The translations under genes were made by a program, and so were the position numbers. From NCBI GenBank assembly GCA_963677135.2, contig CAXXLS010000014.1, positions 372,001 through 436,000 on the forward strand: 64,000 bases of DNA. Direction: 5' to 3'. Each line of letters starts with the position of its first letter. Position 1 is the stretch's first letter. The stretch is from Seleniibacterium sp963677135. GTDB taxonomy: Bacteria; Desulfobacterota; Desulfuromonadia; Desulfuromonadales; Geopsychrobacteraceae. The notes below the pieces were generated by a model. The model did not search any database and had not been told where the DNA came from. It worked only from the letters and a program-made list of their open reading frames with translations. Shown in pieces: positions 27,757 through 37,023 of the stretch.

Positions 27757-28623
27757 GTGACCCGTCCCATCCCCGTCCAGTTTGAAGTCGATATCCCCTA
27801 CACGGCGTCATCCTGCCCGCAGCAGACCCTTGACCTGGTCAGGCCCGCCCACCCCGAGGGACGCCGCCTCCCCCTGGTCGTGTTCCTGCACGGCGGGGGC
27901 TGGCAGAAGGGGGACAAAGCCGCCGCCAGGAGGTATCTCGGCAACCTCGTCCGCAGTGGCAATTACGTTGGCGCTGCGGTCAATTACCGCCTGACGGACC
28001 AGGCCCGCTGGCCGGCGCAACTGCACGACTGCAAAGCCGCCGTCCGCTGGCTGCGCGCCCATGCGGACAGGTACGGGATCGATGGTGAACGGGTGGCCGT
28101 CTGGGGGGAAAGTGCCGGGGCGCACCTGGCCCTGATGCTGGGAGCGACGGGTGACCAACCGGCCCTTGCGGGGCTGCTGGGCCAATACCACAATCAATCG
28201 ACGAAAATATCCGCCCTGGTCAACTTCGCCGGCATCGTCGATCTGGCCACCCTCAACCGACAGGCGAGCGCCATCGATCACGATGGCCCGCGCTCCCCCG
28301 AGGCCCTGCTGATCGGCGGGACCCTGAGCACATTCAACCATTCCGCCGAAGACGCCTCCCCCATCCGCTACCTGAACGCCGCGACGCCGCCGGTTCTGAG
28401 CATCCACAGCCGCGCCGACGAGATCATTCCCTATGCCCAGTCGGAACAGCTGCACCGCACATTGACGGCCCTGGGCGTACGGAACCTGCTGATCCCCGTC
28501 ACCGGGGCCCGGCACGGGCAGTTTCCAGAGGAGGCCCTGAGCAGGGTCAGAGACTTTCTCGACCGCGAGCTGGCAAACGAGGGGAAAACGGTCGACCCGT
28601 CCCCCCTCCACTGGACCCCTTGA
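27757..28623 (+). CDS. Alpha/beta hydrolase, BD-FAE/carboxylesterase type
   Basis: 288 residues. The oxyanion-hole motif is FLHGGGW (about residue 42), the nucleophile elbow is GESAGAH (about residue 115), the acid is in SRADEIIP and the catalytic His is in GARHGQFP. It resembles kynurenine formamidase/BD-FAE and hormone-sensitive-lipase-like esterases. A GTG at 27757 is chosen as the start because it falls just after the preceding stop; an upstream frame overlaps the TIM-barrel gene and has no family residues. No signal peptide, so it is cytoplasmic. It is probably co-transcribed with the TIM-barrel gene. Confidence 0.82.
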   Translation: MTRPIPVQFEVDIPYTASSCPQQTLDLVRPAHPEGRRLPLVVFLHGGGWQKGDKAAARRYLGNLVRSGNYVGAAVNYRLTDQARWPAQLHDCKAAVRWLRAHADRYGIDGERVAVWGESAGAHLALMLGATGDQPALAGLLGQYHNQSTKISALVNFAGIVDLATLNRQASAIDHDGPRSPEALLIGGTLSTFNHSAEDASPIRYLNAATPPVLSIHSRADEIIPYAQSEQLHRTLTALGVRNLLIPVTGARHGQFPEEALSRVRDFLDRELANEGKTVDPSPLHWTP

Positions 28624-28685
28624 GCGCCAAGACCAGGCAAAAACGCGAAAGGGGCATCCGACAGCGCCACCGCTGGCCAGGCGCC

Positions 28686-29756
28686 TCACAGCACCAAATC
28701 GTGAGCCAGTTTTCGCAACGGTTCCACCGACGGCCGGGCGAACAGGTAGCCCTGAGCATAATCAGCTTTCATGGCTTTAAACCAGGCCAGCTCTTCCGCT
28801 GTTTCGACCCCTTCCGCCAAAACGCTGCATTTTGCATCGCGCGCCATATTGATGAGAGAACGGGCAATGGCCTGCTTGGTATCCGACAGATGGATTCCAT
28901 TGACGATGGCACGATCTATTTTGATGATATCCGGTGCCAGCAAGGCGAACATGTTCAAGGTTGAGTAACCGCTTCCGACATCGTCGAGGGCGGTCCGAAA
29001 CCCCTTCTCCTTGTAGTACTTGAGGATTGAAATCAGGTGTTCCGTATCGCCGACCTCCTCCGTTTCGACTACTTCGAAAACGATTCGGTAAGGATCCAGA
29101 TTGAGCTGCTGCGCCCAGCCGACAGTATCACGCAGGCAAAATTCAGGATTGTAGATGGCCGACGGAATGAAATTGATGAAGATATTCTTGTGGATATTTT
29201 TCACCGCCGCCGTCTTGATCGCCGACTCCCGGCACTGCCGATCGAGATTGAACAGCAGCCCGGATTTTTTTGCGGTGTCGAACATGGCCTGCGGATTCAT
29301 CAGCCGACCGTCACTCAGAACCCCGCGGCTCAGACATTCATAAGCATAAATATCCATCGTATCGAGTGCAACGATCGGCTGAAAATAGACCGTCAGCGAT
29401 CCATTTTCCAAAATCCAGCACAGATCCTCCGCATTCAATAGCGCATGCCAATAGACCAGGTTTCTGGTGTTGATCATGTGACCGAATTCCAGCTGTTCAC
29501 AGGCTCTGATCGGCAGGATGTTGACGCTCTGCTGCTCCAGTTCGGTGAGGGTGCCGTCAGCACCGATAGCGGCGATAAACGCTGAAAAATCGTCGACCCG
29601 TACCAGGCAATAATTCCGTTCAGGCTGAACAGGGTAGGAATTTTCTCGGCTTATGGCGATGATTTTCTCAAGGATATAATCATGGGGGGCATTGATAAAA
29701 ACCTGGCAGTTCCCGTCGGGCAGGGTCGGGATCGAGGTGCAGTTACTGCATGACAT
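28686..29756 (-). CDS. Cyclic-di-GMP phosphodiesterase (EAL domain)
   Basis: 356 residues. The C-terminal EAL domain (about 115-350) keeps the catalytic set: ECLSRG in place of EALLR, Asn in FINFIPSA, Glu in FEVVETE, DDVGSG, KIDR, AEGVET and YAQGYLFARP. It should hydrolyse c-di-GMP. The first 110 residues have a CSNC pair near the N-terminus and an unrecognised sensory-type region, with no membrane segment. The start at 29756 is supported by AGGAG eight bases upstream. It faces the esterase gene convergently and is 81 bases from the next gene, so probably has its own promoter. No diguanylate cyclase is nearby. Confidence 0.88.
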   Translation of the reverse strand: MSCSNCTSIPTLPDGNCQVFINAPHDYILEKIIAISRENSYPVQPERNYCLVRVDDFSAFIAAIGADGTLTELEQQSVNILPIRACEQLEFGHMINTRNLVYWHALLNAEDLCWILENGSLTVYFQPIVALDTMDIYAYECLSRGVLSDGRLMNPQAMFDTAKKSGLLFNLDRQCRESAIKTAAVKNIHKNIFINFIPSAIYNPEFCLRDTVGWAQQLNLDPYRIVFEVVETEEVGDTEHLISILKYYKEKGFRTALDDVGSGYSTLNMFALLAPDIIKIDRAIVNGIHLSDTKQAIARSLINMARDAKCSVLAEGVETAEELAWFKAMKADYAQGYLFARPSVEPLRKLAHDLVL

Positions 29757-29836
29757 GTGCATGGCTCCTGGAATTTGCTTGGGTGGCAATGAGGTCAGTC
29801 TTCAAACGGGCCGGGGCCGCAAAGGAGCGCATGAGG

Positions 29837-31153
29837 CTACAGCTGACGCCGGTCGATGACCCGGCAGGCCTTGCCTTCGTGCCGGGGGATGCTGGAAGGT
29901 TCCACCAGTTTGACTTTGGCACTGATCCCCAGAACCGATGCCAGTTGTTTCTGGGCAAAATTGATGAACTCCCGCTGCTGTTTCATGGCGTCAAAAAAGA
30001 TGCGCTCGGTCACCTCGACCTGGACTTCGAGACAGTCGCTGTTGTTGACGCGATCGACAATCAGCTGGTAATGGGGCTGGCAGCCCTCGATCTGGAACAG
30101 CACCTCTTCGATCTGGGTCGGAAAGACATTGACCCCCTTGATGATCAGCATATCATCGCTGCGGCCCCGGGTTTTCTCCATTCGTGCCAGGGTTCTGCCG
30201 CACTCACAACGCTCATAATTCAGGCGGGTGATATCCCGGGTTCGATACCTGATCATGGGGAAGGCCTGCTTGGTCAGGCTGGTAATGACCAGCTCCCCGA
30301 CGGATCCCTCGGGTAGGACCTCGCAGGTTTCGGGGTCGATGATCTCGGCCAGGAAATGGTCCTCGGCGAAATGCATACCGGATTTGCAGACGCAATCGCC
30401 GGCCACCCCGGGCCCCATGATTTCGGACAGCCCGTAATTGTCGGTAGCGATGATATCGAGCCGCTGCTCCAGCTCGCAGCGCATCTGTTCGCTCCAGGGC
30501 TCGGCTCCGAACAAGCCGATTTTCAGGGCCAGCGTTCTGGGATCGATCCCCTTCTGCTCCATGCGATCGGCCAGGGTCAGCCCGTAGGACGGGGTACAGA
30601 CGAGGGCGGTCGAGCGGTAATCCTGCATGATCATGATCTGCTTGTCGGTATTGCCGCCGGACATGGGAATGACCGAAGCACCGATGGCTTCCGAACCGTA
30701 ATGGAGACCGAAAGCTCCGGTGAACAGGCCGTAACCGAAAGCAATATGGACGATATCCTCGTTGGTGACCCCGGCGGCCGTCATGAAGCGGGCCACCAGG
30801 TCCGTCCAGATAGCGAGATCCTCCTGGGTATAGCCGACAACCGTCGGCTTGCCGGTCGTCCCGGAGGAGGAATGAATGCGCACGACGTCACGCATGGGGA
30901 CTGCGAACATGCCGTAGGGATAGTTAAGGCGCAGGTCGTCCTTGGTGGTAAAGGGCAGGTGCCGGACATCGTCGAGAGACTTGAGGTCGCCGGCGCACAG
31001 CCCGATCTCCCTGAACTTGTTCTGGTAGCAGGGAACATTCTCGGCAACGCGTGTTACGGTGCGCTGCAGGCGGTCCAGCTGAAGCCGCCGCAGTTCCTCA
31101 CGGGGCATGGTTTCTGCAGCGACGTTCCAAATTTTAGGTGCGCATGTCATCAT
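29837..31153 (-). CDS. Phenylacetate-CoA ligase family protein (second copy)
   Basis: 438 residues of the ANL superfamily. The P-loop motif is SSSGTTGKPTVVGYT (about residues 93-107), then FGAEPWSE, YGLSEIMGPG, RYRTRDITRL and the hinge-type GRSDDMLIIKGVNVFP. It activates an aryl acetic acid with ATP and CoA. It follows the ACT-domain gene and resembles, but is not identical to, the paaK-like gene at 31706. The pair may handle different acids (phenylacetate, indoleacetate, hydroxyphenylacetate). It is the last gene of the iorA-iorB operon. Confidence 0.9.
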   Translation of the reverse strand: MMTCAPKIWNVAAETMPREELRRLQLDRLQRTVTRVAENVPCYQNKFREIGLCAGDLKSLDDVRHLPFTTKDDLRLNYPYGMFAVPMRDVVRIHSSSGTTGKPTVVGYTQEDLAIWTDLVARFMTAAGVTNEDIVHIAFGYGLFTGAFGLHYGSEAIGASVIPMSGGNTDKQIMIMQDYRSTALVCTPSYGLTLADRMEQKGIDPRTLALKIGLFGAEPWSEQMRCELEQRLDIIATDNYGLSEIMGPGVAGDCVCKSGMHFAEDHFLAEIIDPETCEVLPEGSVGELVITSLTKQAFPMIRYRTRDITRLNYERCECGRTLARMEKTRGRSDDMLIIKGVNVFPTQIEEVLFQIEGCQPHYQLIVDRVNNSDCLEVQVEVTERIFFDAMKQQREFINFAQKQLASVLGISAKVKLVEPSSIPRHEGKACRVIDRRQL

Positions 31154-31256
31154 ATGAACACTTCACTTGGTAAGGGGCCGTCCAGACGGGCGGACGTCTC
31201 CCGGCTGGTTCGGTTGCAAGAGATCCGTCCTCGGGCCGCAGGCCGCCCGGCGGGGA

Positions 31257-31688
31257 CTAGACCGAAATAATCCGCTCGCTGCTGAGGACCGTGACCCCGT
31301 TTTCGGTCAGCACGTCAATAGCGGCGTCGATATTGTCGAAACGGAAAATAATGACGGCATTGTCGCTGGAGCGTTCGACAAAAGCGTACATGTACTCAAC
31401 GTTCAGATTGTTGTGGTCCAGAATCTTCAGGATGGACGCCAGCCCACCGGGGCTGTCCGGCACCTCGACCCCGATGACTTCGGTCTTGCTGACCGTGAAA
31501 TTCTGGGTCCGCAGAACCTCGAGAGCCCTGGCGCTGTCATCAACGATCAGGCGGAGAATGCCGAAATCCGAAGTGTCCGCAAGGGACAGGGCCCGGATAT
31601 TGATTCCCGCATCGCCAAGCGCCCCGGAAACCTCCGCCAACCGGCCTGATTTGTTTTCAATGAATATCGAAATCTGGTCAACTTTCAT
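31257..31688 (-). CDS. Tandem ACT-domain protein
   Basis: 143 residues comprising two ACT domains (QISIFIENKSGRLAEVSGALGDAGINI near the start and GVEVPDSPGGLASILKILDHNNLNVEYMY near residue 70). This stand-alone pair is commonly found beside phenylacetate-CoA ligases and indolepyruvate oxidoreductases and is thought to bind amino acids. It lies between two ligase genes with 17- and about 100-base gaps. It may sense aromatic or branched amino acids and tune one of the ligases or another partner; this is inference. The start follows an AAGGAGATAAC Shine-Dalgarno. Confidence 0.85.
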   Translation of the reverse strand: MKVDQISIFIENKSGRLAEVSGALGDAGINIRALSLADTSDFGILRLIVDDSARALEVLRTQNFTVSKTEVIGVEVPDSPGGLASILKILDHNNLNVEYMYAFVERSSDNAVIIFRFDNIDAAIDVLTENGVTVLSSERIISV

Positions 31689-31705
31689 TGTTATCTCCTT
31701 GTCAC

Positions 31706-33013
31706 TCAGGGACTTATCTTGCGGTTATCGATGACCCGCTTGGCTTTCCCCTCGCTGCGTGCCAGGCTTTTCGGCTCAACCAGCCGGACCTTGCAGGTCA
31801 CCCCGAGCAGATCCTTGATCTCCTTGCGAATTTTATTGGACAGCTCCTGGAGCTTCTTGATCTCATCCGAGAAGGTCTGCTCGTTGACCTCGACCTGGAC
31901 TTCAAGACTGTCGAGACTCTCTTCCCGGTCGACGATGAGCTGGTAGTGCGGTTCGATTCCATCAATATTGAACAGGACCGATTCGATCTGGCTGGGGAAC
32001 ACGTTGACACCGCGGATGATCAGCATGTCGTCGCTACGGCCGCTCAAGCGTTCGATCCGGGCATGAGTCCGCCCGCAGACGCACGGTTCCTTCATGATCC
32101 GGGTAATATCCCGGGTCCGGTAGCGGACCAGCGGAATCCCCTCCTTGGTGATGGTCGTGATCACCAGCTCCCCCCGCTCACCGTCCGGCAGGACCTCCCC
32201 GGTGTCCGGGTCGATAATCTCCGGGATAAAATGGTCCTCCCAGACATGCAGGCCATGCTGGGCCTCTATGCACTCGATTCCCACGCCGGGCCCCATGATT
32301 TCAGACAGGCCGTATATATCGATGGCTTTGATATTAAGTTTCCGCTCAATTTCATGGCGCATCTTTTCGCTCCAGGGCTCCGCCCCGAAGATGCCCACTT
32401 TCAGTTTCAGGTTTTTGAAATCGATCCCCTCTTCCGCCGCCACTTCGGCGAGGAACAGGCTGTAAGACGGCGTGCAGGTCAGCACCGTGGATCCGAAGTC
32501 CTGCATGATCATCAACTGTTTCTTGGTATTGCCTCCGGACATGGGAATGACCGAGGCGCCGATCCGTTCCGCCCCGTAATGGGCGCCGAGGCCGCCGGTA
32601 AACAGGCCGTAGCCATAGGCGTTGTGAATGACGTCCCCCTTATTGGCGCCGGCAGCATAAAAGGAACGCGCCATCAGCTCGGTCCAGGTCTCGATATCCC
32701 GCTTGGTATAGCCGACAACGGTCGGCTTGCCGGTCGTCCCCGAGGAGGCGTGAATCCGGACGATCTGTTCAAGGGGGGTGGCAAACAGGCCGTAAGGGTA
32801 GTTCTCCCGCATGTCCTGCTTCAAGGTGAGGGGCAAACGCCCCAGGTCGGCCAGACATTTGACGTCCGAGGGCCTGATGCCCGCCTCGTCGAAGCGCTTG
32901 CGGTAAAAAGGAACCGTTGCGTAAACACGCTCGACGGTTTGCTGCAGGCGCTTCAGCTGCAGGGACTCAATCGCCTCTCGCGGCAGGGTTTCAAAATCGT
33001 CATTCCAGATCAT
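31706..33013 (-). CDS. paaK: Phenylacetate-CoA ligase (first copy)
   Basis: 435 residues. Motifs are ASSGTTGKPTVVGYT (about residues 90-104), MSGGNTKKQLMIMQD, FGAEPWSEKMR, YGLSEIMGPGVG, RYRTRDITRI and GRSDDMLIIRGVNVFPSQIE. It forms aryl-acetyl-CoA from aryl acetate, ATP and CoA, or may run in reverse to make ATP from the acyl-CoA released by the indolepyruvate oxidoreductase. It lies 32 bases downstream of iorB. Together with the other ligase, iorAB and the ACT protein it forms a classic aromatic amino-acid oxidation operon. Confidence 0.92.
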   Translation of the reverse strand: MIWNDDFETLPREAIESLQLKRLQQTVERVYATVPFYRKRFDEAGIRPSDVKCLADLGRLPLTLKQDMRENYPYGLFATPLEQIVRIHASSGTTGKPTVVGYTKRDIETWTELMARSFYAAGANKGDVIHNAYGYGLFTGGLGAHYGAERIGASVIPMSGGNTKKQLMIMQDFGSTVLTCTPSYSLFLAEVAAEEGIDFKNLKLKVGIFGAEPWSEKMRHEIERKLNIKAIDIYGLSEIMGPGVGIECIEAQHGLHVWEDHFIPEIIDPDTGEVLPDGERGELVITTITKEGIPLVRYRTRDITRIMKEPCVCGRTHARIERLSGRSDDMLIIRGVNVFPSQIESVLFNIDGIEPHYQLIVDREESLDSLEVQVEVNEQTFSDEIKKLQELSNKIRKEIKDLLGVTCKVRLVEPKSLARSEGKAKRVIDNRKISP

Positions 33014-33045
33014 ACGCTTAAGCCTCCGAAGGAAAGCGGTCTTAG

Positions 33046-33624
33046 CTACCGTTCAACCTGACAGCCGAGTTCAAATGCTTTTAAATTGACATCGAGGAAT
33101 TTGGCGGGGACCATGTTTTTCAGCGCCGTTATCCAGAGGTCACGATCAAAACTGAGCATCTGCGACAAGGCGCCGAGCAGCACCGTATTGACGGCCTTGG
33201 AGTTCCCGGCCTCAAGAGCCAGCTCCAGCCCGTCCACCACCGTGGTCGGATACTGCCGGCTGATGGTCTCGACAATATTGTCCGGATAACTCTTTTGCCC
33301 AAGGGCGACGGAGGGGGGGGCGATTCTCCAGGTGTTCATGATGACCCGTCCCGTGTCGCGCAGCAACGGCAGGTAGCGACAGGTTTCCAGCATTTCAAAG
33401 CTGAAGAGGATGTCGACCTCCCCTTCCGGAATGATGGAGGAATAGATCTTCTCCCCATAACGGACATGGGAGACCACGCTGCCGCCACGCTGCGACATGC
33501 CGTGAATTTCATTTTTTTTGACATCCAGCCCGGCGGCAAGAACCACCTCGGACAGCACCTCGCTGGCCAGCAGAATTCCCTGCCCGCCAACCCCGGTCAG
33601 CAGAATATTCGTTGCCTTATTCAT
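33046..33624 (-). CDS. iorB: Indolepyruvate:ferredoxin oxidoreductase, beta subunit
   Basis: 192 residues. It has the gamma/beta-type domain pattern LLTGVGGQGILLASEVLSE, HGMSQRGGSVVSHVR and GEVDILFSFEMLE, which mark IorB. It works with IorA to convert aryl pyruvates and CoA to aryl-acetyl-CoA and CO2 with reduction of ferredoxin. Its start overlaps the 3' end of iorA by eight bases (33617-33624), a sign of translational coupling; a slightly longer start at 33636 is possible but less likely. Cytoplasmic. Confidence 0.93.
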   Translation of the reverse strand: MNKATNILLTGVGGQGILLASEVLSEVVLAAGLDVKKNEIHGMSQRGGSVVSHVRYGEKIYSSIIPEGEVDILFSFEMLETCRYLPLLRDTGRVIMNTWRIAPPSVALGQKSYPDNIVETISRQYPTTVVDGLELALEAGNSKAVNTVLLGALSQMLSFDRDLWITALKNMVPAKFLDVNLKAFELGCQVER

Positions 33625-35380
33625 TATCGTCACCATATTTCAGAAAAGCTCCGAAGCCGCAGGTTTGCTGACAAACGGTGCAGCCGACGCAGATGATTTT
33701 ATCGATATTCGATTTTTTCTTCTCGGCGTCCCAGGAAATCGCCGGGCAGCCGAGCCGCAGACAGGCCTTGCAGCCGGTGCATTTGTCATGATCGACATAG
33801 AGGGACGGTCGCCGTTCGAGATTGTCCCGCGGCACCAGCATGCAGGGCCGGGTGGTGATGATGACAGACACCTCCGGTCGGGCCATCTCCTCCCGAATGG
33901 TTTTACGGGTCAGGGCAATATCATAGGGATCGATAACCTGCACGTGCTTCACACCGACCGCCCGGCACAACTGCTCGAGATCGACCCGGTAGGTCGGTTC
34001 CTCGGACAGGGTGAAGCCCGAGGCGGGGTTTTCCTGGCGCCCGGTCATGGCGGTGATGCGATTGTCGAGAATGATCACCGTTGCCGTCGACCGGTTGTAA
34101 ACCATATCCATCAGACCGTTGATACCGGTATGCAGAAACGTCGAATCACCGATAACGGCGACGACTTTGCGCTGATCCTCCGGAGCGAGAACCTTGCTGA
34201 TGCCGGTCGCATTGCCAATGCTTGCGCCCATGCAGATACAGGTATCCATGGCCGACAGCGGCGGCATGAACCCCAGGGTATAACAGCCGATGTCTCCGGT
34301 GACGTAGGCCTTGGCCCGGTTCAGCTCCATGAAGACGCCGCGGTGCGGACAGCTTGGGCACATGTTGGGAGGCCGTTGCGGCAGATCCTCTCGGGTGTCT
34401 TCGCCGACCAGTTTTTTACCGAGCAGACCATGCTGCAGCCGACCGGGAGTCAGTTCACCGCAGAGAGACAGTTTTTCCTTGCCACTCACCTTGATTCCCA
34501 TGGCGGCGACCTGCTCTTCGATGAAAGGATCCAGTTCTTCGACAACGTAGAGCGTGTCGTAGTTGGCGGCGAACTCCCGGATCAGTTTTTTGGGCAGTGG
34601 ATAGACCAGGCCGAGCTTGAGAACGTCGGCATCCGGCAACACCTCCTTAACATACTGATAGGACACCCCGGACGTGATGACGCCGATGGCCCCGTCTCCC
34701 TTCTCGATCCGGTTGAAGGGCTGATCGTTTGCCCACTCTTCCATGCGCGCCAGCCGTTCTTCCACAAAGACATGCCGCCGGCGGGCATTGCCCGGCAGCA
34801 TAACCAGTTTGGCAGGGTTTTTCACCAGATCCGGCGTGGGGATTTCAGTGGTCCGTTCGGAAGGGACCACCACCGACTTGGAATGGGAGATCCTGGTCGT
34901 GCTTCTGAGCATCACCGGGGTGTCGAACTGTTCACTGACGGCAAAAGCCAGCTTGGTGAAATCGAGGGCTTCCTGGCTGTCCGCTGGTTCGAACATGGGC
35001 ACTTTGGCGAATTTGGCAAAATTGCGATTGTCCTGCTCGTTCTGCGAGGAATGCAGCTCGGGATCGTCCGCGGTAACCAGAACCAGGCCACCCCGGACCC
35101 CGGCGTAGGACAGGGTGAACAAAGGATCGGCCGCGACATTGACGCCCACGTGTTTCATGGTTACCAGGGAACGCGCCCCCCCAAAGCTTGCGCCGATCCC
35201 CACCTCCAGGGCGACCTTCTCATTGGGAGCCCAGGAGGCGTTGATTTCAGGATATCTGGCCTTGATGTTTTCAAGAATTTCGGTACTCGGTGTGCCGGGA
35301 TAGGCAGAAGCGACCAGCGCCCCCGCTTCATAGGCTGCACGTGCGATAGCCTCATTGCCGGATAGAAGAATTTTTTTCAT
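33617..35380 (-). CDS. iorA: Indolepyruvate:ferredoxin oxidoreductase, alpha subunit
   Basis: 587 residues. The N-terminal pyrimidine-binding-like part has GNEAIARAAYEAGA and YPGTPSTEIL. The ThDP part has GDIGCYTLG, CICMGASIG and GDSTFLHTGINGLMDMVYN followed by ILDNRITAMTG. The C-terminus carries two ferredoxin clusters, CTGCKACLRLGCP and CVGCTVCQQTCGFGAF. It oxidises indole-, phenyl- or hydroxyphenylpyruvate from aromatic amino-acid transamination. The start at 35380 has AAGGGTGG five bases upstream. It is the first gene of the operon, with a good sigma-70 promoter about 235 bases upstream (35613-35641) and a long leader. Confidence 0.93.
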   Translation of the reverse strand: MKKILLSGNEAIARAAYEAGALVASAYPGTPSTEILENIKARYPEINASWAPNEKVALEVGIGASFGGARSLVTMKHVGVNVAADPLFTLSYAGVRGGLVLVTADDPELHSSQNEQDNRNFAKFAKVPMFEPADSQEALDFTKLAFAVSEQFDTPVMLRSTTRISHSKSVVVPSERTTEIPTPDLVKNPAKLVMLPGNARRRHVFVEERLARMEEWANDQPFNRIEKGDGAIGVITSGVSYQYVKEVLPDADVLKLGLVYPLPKKLIREFAANYDTLYVVEELDPFIEEQVAAMGIKVSGKEKLSLCGELTPGRLQHGLLGKKLVGEDTREDLPQRPPNMCPSCPHRGVFMELNRAKAYVTGDIGCYTLGFMPPLSAMDTCICMGASIGNATGISKVLAPEDQRKVVAVIGDSTFLHTGINGLMDMVYNRSTATVIILDNRITAMTGRQENPASGFTLSEEPTYRVDLEQLCRAVGVKHVQVIDPYDIALTRKTIREEMARPEVSVIITTRPCMLVPRDNLERRPSLYVDHDKCTGCKACLRLGCPAISWDAEKKKSNIDKIICVGCTVCQQTCGFGAFLKYGDDNE

Positions 35381-35612
35381 AACCACCCTTGGTCTTTGAA
35401 GAAATTGATAAAACGGCCGAGCTGCGGATCAGCGCTCCCCGGACATGCCAGGCGTCTTCGTTGCGGGAATCCGCCGGATCGGGACCCCGCTCTGACACCA
35501 ATCCGCCGGAAGCAGCCACCTCTGAACAACCTGTAAAACAATATTTCAAGCAAGAGGAAGGACCTGTGAAGAGCTCTCCCTGTCATATTGAAATCGCGCC
35601 GAGATCGACGGA

Positions 35613-35641
35613 ATGATAGGAAATTACCGCTATTCTGTCAA
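35613..35641 (-). promoter_or_regulatory. Sigma-70 promoter of the iorAB-paaK operon
   Basis: On the minus strand TTGACA (35641-35636), exactly 17 bases, then TATCAT (35618-35613). It gives a leader of about 225 bases before iorA. The rest of 35381-35899 contains only a doubtful 69-codon leader frame. Confidence 0.65.
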
Positions 35642-35899
35642 TCAATGAGAACCCTGTGCCTGACCAGAATTGTATCAATACGGCACGACTCAAGGATACC
35701 CGGGACGGGCTATCGTCCTGTTCCCGGGGCACTTTCTCCCCACCTTGGCGTTTTGTTTTATTTTTCCTCACTTCAAACTTGACCAGTGAGGTCGTTAAAG
35801 GCTATGGTCTCCAGTAAGGTACTGTATTTACTGCAATTTAATTTTTGTTAACGCTGACCAAACAGTGTTTTTCGCTTCATTTCAAAGGAGAAGGTTGCT

Positions 35900-36937
35900 A
35901 TGAAAAAGCTGTTACTGATGATGCTGGCGCTGCTGCTTGCCCTGCCCGGGGCCACCCTGGCGGCAGAGAAGAAAGACCCCCTTGCGGCATGGACGCCCCA
36001 ATTCGATCCCAGCGGGGCCAAGTATGTCTACCTGCTCTCCAATCTGTCACATCCGGTCATCGAAGGGGTGGCGGCCGGCTACCGGATCCGCGACAAGGTC
36101 TGGGCCGCGACCAACGGTCAGATCTATGTCGACTACCGTCCGCTGCTGCAGCTCGGCGGGGAAAAAGATGTCTATAACAAGCTGAAGCTCGGAGCCATCC
36201 AGGGCATGCTCAGCTCTTCGGTGTTTGCCGCCAATGTCGCCGACAAGCTGGGTGTGGTCAACCTGCCTTATGTGGTTGACACCTTCGACAAGCTGGATAC
36301 CTTTCGCAACGACCCGGCCACCTGGGAGCCGTTTGCCAATGCGGCGGCCAGCAAAGGGGTCCTGGCCCTCGATATCACCAATTACGGGCTGTACGGCTGG
36401 GCGACCAATGAGCCGGTAAAAACCATTGCCGATGCCAAGAAGATCATGTTCAGGGTTGCCGAAGCCCCCGTCAATGCCGACACCTATAATGCCTGGGGGC
36501 TGCAGTTTACGGTCATGCCGTGGGCCGATGTTCCCCAGGCCCTGCAGACGGGGGTCATCACCGGCCTCGACCATACCGCCATCGTCTGCAACATCACCAA
36601 GAAATTCACCATCGCCAAAAACTTCACTGAGCTGAATTATGCCCAGGGGCTGTTTGTCCACCTGATCAACAAGCGCTGGCTCGACAAGCTCCCTGCCGAT
36701 CTGCGGGCCACTTTTCTGGAGGTTATCCGCGAAGAGAGCGCCAACACCCGCGCGCTGACCCGCCAGCAACATGCCAAGCAGGTCGCAGCCGCCAGGGAAG
36801 CCGGTGTCACCTTCCACCAGCTGTCCGATGAGGAAATCACCGAGCTGAAAAAACTGGCGGAACCGGTCCTGAAGAAATGGGGAGAGAAAATCGGCCCCGA
36901 CTACCTGAGCACCGTGCGCGCAAAGCTTGGCAGCTAA
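35900..36937 (+). CDS. dctP: TRAP transporter solute-binding protein (DctP type)
   Basis: 345 residues. A Sec signal peptide (MKKLLLMMLALLLALPGATLAAEKK) precedes a DctP-like periplasmic binding fold. The conserved Arg for carboxylate binding is expected in KKIMFRVAEAPVNADTYNAWG (about residue 190), and MPWADVPQALQTGVITGLDHT is the typical DctP segment. It delivers an organic acid to the DctQM channel encoded directly downstream. A GGAGAAGG Shine-Dalgarno supports the start. A poor promoter candidate (TTGACC-N18-TATGGT, 35779-35808) lies upstream. The substrate is unknown; a C4 or aromatic acid is plausible given the neighbour operon. Confidence 0.88.
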   Translation: MKKLLLMMLALLLALPGATLAAEKKDPLAAWTPQFDPSGAKYVYLLSNLSHPVIEGVAAGYRIRDKVWAATNGQIYVDYRPLLQLGGEKDVYNKLKLGAIQGMLSSSVFAANVADKLGVVNLPYVVDTFDKLDTFRNDPATWEPFANAAASKGVLALDITNYGLYGWATNEPVKTIADAKKIMFRVAEAPVNADTYNAWGLQFTVMPWADVPQALQTGVITGLDHTAIVCNITKKFTIAKNFTELNYAQGLFVHLINKRWLDKLPADLRATFLEVIREESANTRALTRQQHAKQVAAAREAGVTFHQLSDEEITELKKLAEPVLKKWGEKIGPDYLSTVRAKLGS

Positions 36938-36955
36938 AGGGCAAACCTGTATAAT
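36927..36955 (+). promoter_or_regulatory. Internal promoter candidate for dctQM
   Basis: TTGGCA (36927-36932), 17 bases, TATAAT (36950-36955), overlapping the end of dctP. It would allow the membrane subunits to be made separately from the binding protein, although binding proteins are usually the more abundant partner. Confidence 0.5.
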
Positions 36956-37023
36956 GCGATCCGTTTTACGGGGTCGGGGTGAACTCCTCGGCCCCTTTCT
37001 TTTGCGGAAAGATATTTGACTCT

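Noticed and set aside
35365..35400. AGGGTGG sequence resembling the T-box specifier end
   Set aside because: The following ACCGCG part and T-box stem I features are missing; it serves as the iorA Shine-Dalgarno.
35377..35586. 69-codon minus-strand frame ending in an ATGA overlap with iorA and rich in Phe (8 of 69)
   Set aside because: It could be a leader peptide for aromatic amino-acid control, but there is no Shine-Dalgarno and no clustered aromatic codons; the overlap may be chance.
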